A stretch of DNA of 64,000 nt. It comes from Perognathus longimembris pacificus. Its lineage: Eukaryota > Chordata > Mammalia > Rodentia > Heteromyidae. The translations under genes were made by a program, and so were the position numbers. A model generated the notes under the pieces. The model was not told where the DNA came from. It saw only the letters and a list, made by a program, of their open reading frames with translations, and made no database searches. The stretch is taken from NCBI RefSeq assembly GCF_023159225.1, contig NC_063167.1:4948234-5012233 (forward strand), in the 5' to 3' direction. This document shows, one piece after another, positions 1 to 64,000 of this stretch (position 1 is the first letter of the stretch; each line of letters begins with the position of its first letter).

Positions 1-9690
<9,690 letters not shown>

Positions 9691-9780
9691 AGTTTCCAGC
9701 AGCTCTGGATGCGAGGTCGCTAGGACAGAGCAGGGACTCGAGCAGGGGGGCTGCAAGCTATTTATGGAAAGAGGAGATCC

Positions 9781-9870
9781 TGGCCAGGCATGGTTGCCCA
9801 CTCCTGGAACCTCCGTCTCTCTGGAGGTGGAGATAGGATCTCTGTTTTAGGCCAACCCATGGGGGACATT
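9781..9870 (+). repeat. B1-like SINE fragment
   Basis: Starts GGCCAGGCATGGTTGCCCAC, followed by a CTCTGGAGGTGGAGATAGGAT stretch, like the first half of B1. No tail. Confidence 0.55.
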
Positions 9871-9899
9871 TAGTGGGGCCCCATCCCAATCCAATGAAC

Positions 9900-10060
9900 A
9901 GGCGGAGTGCGGTGGCTAAGGGTGTCACTCCCAACTGCTCAGGAGGTGTCAACATTACAGGAGGATCCTGGTCTGAGGCTGATCCCAGGCAAAAGTAAGA
10001 CTATTCAAAACGGGAAGCAACCAGGTCTGGGGGGGTGTGTGGTTCAGCACGCTCAGGAGG
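9900..10060 (+). repeat. Degenerate B1-like/Geo-like SINE
   Basis: Starts GGCGGAGTGCGGTGGCTAAG, with AACTGCTCAGGAGG and a GGTGTGTGGTTCAGC right-monomer-like piece. Highly diverged. Confidence 0.4.
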
Positions 10061-10706
10061 CCTCAGCCCCGGCTCCACCTCCCACCCGAGGCGGTGGCCC
10101 CTTTCCCAGCCGTCCTGCCTGGTGCTGTGGGAGGGGGTCCCTCACCCTCCCCCCCCCCGCCACTGAAGAGCAGCACAGCTAAGCCATGACGGGTCCGTGT
10201 CAGGCAGCGCGGGGGGCCTCTGACATTGCCACATCTTCCTGGCTCTGTGGCGGTACCCCGGTTGCTCAGGGCATCTTAGGTTTCTGGGGAGAATGGTGGG
10301 GCATGCAGACGGAAGTGGCGAGGGCAGGGGTAGGTCCCTGACCCTCCTCCTGCCACACCCGCAGGCCCCCCTGACCCCCACGCCGCACAGCATGAGTGGC
10401 ACTGCCTGCGTGCCACGCATCCGCTCACCCAGAACCAGCAGGCCTCGTGCTGCCCCTTTCCCTAGACATGCTGGGGACACCCGCATTCCTGGCCCAGGAG
10501 AGTGGAGGCAGAGAAGACCCGGGGCCCTAAGGTGGTCCCACGCGGGCCACTGGAACCAACGCTGAAGCGGTGCATCTTGGGATCTGTCAGAAGATCAGAC
10601 TCCTGCCCGTCCCTCGGGGGACCCGCAAGGCCCCATCCAGGGCTCCTCACCACAGACACGGCGAGCCCCCAGGGGACTGCAGAGACGGGACAGCCCCTAG
10701 GCTGTG

Positions 10707-10862
10707 GTTTGAATACCAGGCCTTGAACTCAGGGCTTGGACACTCTCACTTGAGCCACAGATCCACCTACAGAATTTGCTGTCTGGGTTTGGCTTTGAAC
10801 TGTGGTCCTCAGGTCGCAGTCTCACGAGCTGCTAGGAGTATGGGTATAAGCCACTGGGGCCT
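10707..10862 (-). repeat. B1-Geo SINE, 5'-truncated
   Basis: The + strand shows CCTTGAACTCAGGGCTTG, then CTTGAGCCACAG, then TTTGGCTTTGAACTGTGGTC. This is the usual antisense order of right monomer then B1-like head. Confidence 0.7.
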
Positions 10863-12929
10863 GGCCTGGGCAGATTCTTTTCCCCAGGCTTGGAGGTGCA
10901 GCAGAAAGCAAAAGCAAAGAAACCTCCAGTTCTCACAGCCTTTTCTCTCCCTTCATCAGTACCAGGGCCTCCCCCCCACCTCTGCACACCCCCGTCCTTC
11001 CACCACAGCTCTGCTGTGCTGTGACCTTTCCAGTTGCCTCTGCACCCCCCTCCCCTCCTCACAGCTCCATGTAACATCCACACATGTCCCGCTTTACCTC
11101 ACCTCTGGAACTCAGCACCTGGCTGTGTGACCACTGCCACCTGGTGGTCAGGACCAGGAATACGCTCCTGTGACTGGGGAGTCGGGGGGCTGGGTGCACA
11201 GAGAACCACAGCCAGCCGCAGCCTGACCGAGGGTCTCCAGAGCAGGCACTCTTCAAATGTAATCATCACACGGGACATTCACACCCGGGGTTCCCAGAGA
11301 AACTTGGACGGGACGGAACCTGCCAGGTCCGAACCCAGGAAGACTGGCACGGTGGTCAGGGGCAGCAACAGAAAAGCCGTGTGGAGGTCAGCAGTGTGCG
11401 CCTCGCTCCCTGGAACTTTCAGACTCAACCTCAACCAGGCAAAAGGTAGCTCGTGGCGATTCGTGCCTTTGATGCGAGAGCACCTCTGCAGGGTCCACCC
11501 ATCATCATCCAGCCATCCTTGCAACCACCTGTCCCTCCAGCCAGCCAAAGTGTTCGAGGCAAGTACCTTCTACGCACAGGGTTTGGCCCCTATCTAGGTG
11601 CCCGGGGTAGGGCCAGGCACGCTGCCCATGAGCAGAGTTGTGTCATGAGGCTGTTTCTTCAGCCTAGCCCCTGACAAGCCAGAATGAACCAATTACCACA
11701 CCGTGAGCAGTCACCACGGTGGAACCAAGTTACCCAGCTCTCACACAACTTGAGCTGCCAGAACTCCTGGAATAGCACCGAACCCCATGCCTCTGATCCT
11801 GAGATCTCCAAGGACCAGAAATGTGGCACGGGCACCCTAGGAAGGGCATGTGTCCCCCCCGGGAAAGCCGCAACTCACGAGTTAAGTTGCAGGGCTGGGG
11901 CAGGAGGCCGCTCTGGGACCGCCAACGAGCCATGTGCTCTCTGACGGACACAGCAGCTCCCCTGCTCCAGCCTACTGAGCTCTGGGACCCCCATACCAGC
12001 CTGGCTGGCTGCACAGCCAGTCCTGCTGTGCAGCTCCCTCCTGGGGGTCGGGGAGGATACAGGGGCTCTTGCCTGCTCTGGGGGCCCGTGGGCATGAGCC
12101 CCAAGTGTGCAGGTAATGGGTTCTATTCTGACAGAGATCTGGGTTCAGAATCATGCCCAACCCTTCCAGGCTGGTAGAGCCCAGGCTCATGCTCCTGTCT
12201 GCTCAGAGCCCTAACCCACAGGCCAGCCAGGACCCTGCTCGGATGGAGGTGCGTGCAGACCTGCTACTTGCATGCAGGAGGGTCTGGGCTTTTTCTTGTC
12301 AGTCCACCTGCTGCAGAGCCAGAAGGGGGTCACAGGGCCTCTGTGCTCAAGCTGAGGGCCCACTTCTGCGACACGGGGGTGGAAGGGCACGCGTCAGGGT
12401 GGCCAAAGGCCTTCACCCGGGTGTCAGCCTTCTGCCTTAGGACGGATGCATGGCAGGCGACAGTGGCCTGAGGAACGTCCACACTCCTGTTTACACGACC
12501 ACTGTGTAGCTACATGTGGAGCACCTGCGACAAGGCAAGCGCAGAGGTTTCCAGAGATGGTGCTGAAGCTTCGGAAAATGCCCTGGACAGACTTGAGTGG
12601 GAATCCACTGCTGACTCCTGCCCCCTGGCGGCCATGCCCACCCCTTGCAGGCCCCTGCTGGCCGTGCAGGAGTAGGGTAGTTGGGGGGTGGGGTGGGGAG
12701 GCCGGCAGGGGTGGTACTCTTGGTCAGTCAGAACACTCCTGCCTAGGAACCTCCCCCCACCCCGCCCAGGCGCAGCGCCTTCCAGAGGCCGCTCTGGGAG
12801 GTCAGCAGGTCCCCCAGCAGGAGGCGGCAGACTCTCTGGCCCTCACCGGCCCTGAGGGCTGAAAGCAGGCAGCAGCCCAGACCCCGGCCCCGCTCCCGGA
12901 ATGAGACACCGCGCTGGTCCACACCGTGC

Positions 12930-64000
<51,071 letters not shown>

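Larger units (their letters stand above)
9691..12929. other. Tail-to-tail spacer between SLC45A1 and RERE
   Basis: About 3.2 kb between the two convergent poly(A) signals. Apart from SINE remnants at 9781-9870, about 9900-10060 and 10707-10862, I see nothing recognisable. Short open frames on both strands have no family features. Confidence 0.7.

Overview
This is a piece of a mammalian chromosome. It has intron-exon genes with GT-AG splice sites, AATAAA poly(A) signals, dense SINEs and ancient L1, MIR and MaLR relics. Two genes meet tail to tail: the 3' three quarters of SLC45A1 on the + strand (1 to about 9,690) and the 3' half of RERE on the - strand (about 12,930 to beyond 64,000). The SINEs point to a geomyoid rodent (kangaroo rat, pocket mouse or gopher). 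Many are dimers of an ID-like, tRNA-Ala-type left half and a 'Geo' right half, the architecture described as IDL-Geo and restricted to Geomyoidea. Others join a B1-like (7SL-derived) left half to the same right half.

Layout. 1-9,551: eight coding exons of SLC45A1 (629 codons plus stop), a short 3' UTR and a poly(A) signal at 9,665. Its introns hold a 2.1-kb G-rich minisatellite (about 1,348-3,455), a second GC-rich minisatellite directly after an exon donor (about 4,984-5,430), and a SINE split by a 300-bp purine tract (8,255-8,762). 9,691-12,929: a spacer of about 3.2 kb with no gene I recognise. 12,930-15,338: RERE 3' UTR. 15,339-23,811: eleven RERE coding exons (1,115 residues plus stop) covering the end of the SANT domain, the GATA-type zinc finger, the Pro/Gln-rich atrophin region, the Arg-Glu repeats, a His-rich segment and the C terminus. 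23,812-64,000: I find no further RERE coding exon, so this 40 kb appears to be part of one large intron. It holds about forty SINEs, several CA and other simple repeats, a few old L1/MIR/L2/MLT1 relics, and some repeat-poor islands with unusually many CpGs that could be conserved regulatory DNA.

The two genes are not functionally linked. SLC45A1 is a proton-coupled sugar transporter of the plasma membrane, mainly neuronal. RERE is a nuclear co-regulator that recruits histone deacetylases and modulates retinoic-acid and nuclear-receptor signalling. The main points of interest are structural: a large intronic minisatellite whose every unit carries a 3' splice-site-like motif, simple repeats that expanded inside SINE bodies, one SINE right half shared by two unrelated heads, and a pyrimidine-rich tandem repeat directly downstream of a RERE 5' splice site. 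Exon boundaries were set by hand from reading frame, GT-AG sites and family knowledge. Repeat boundaries are approximate.
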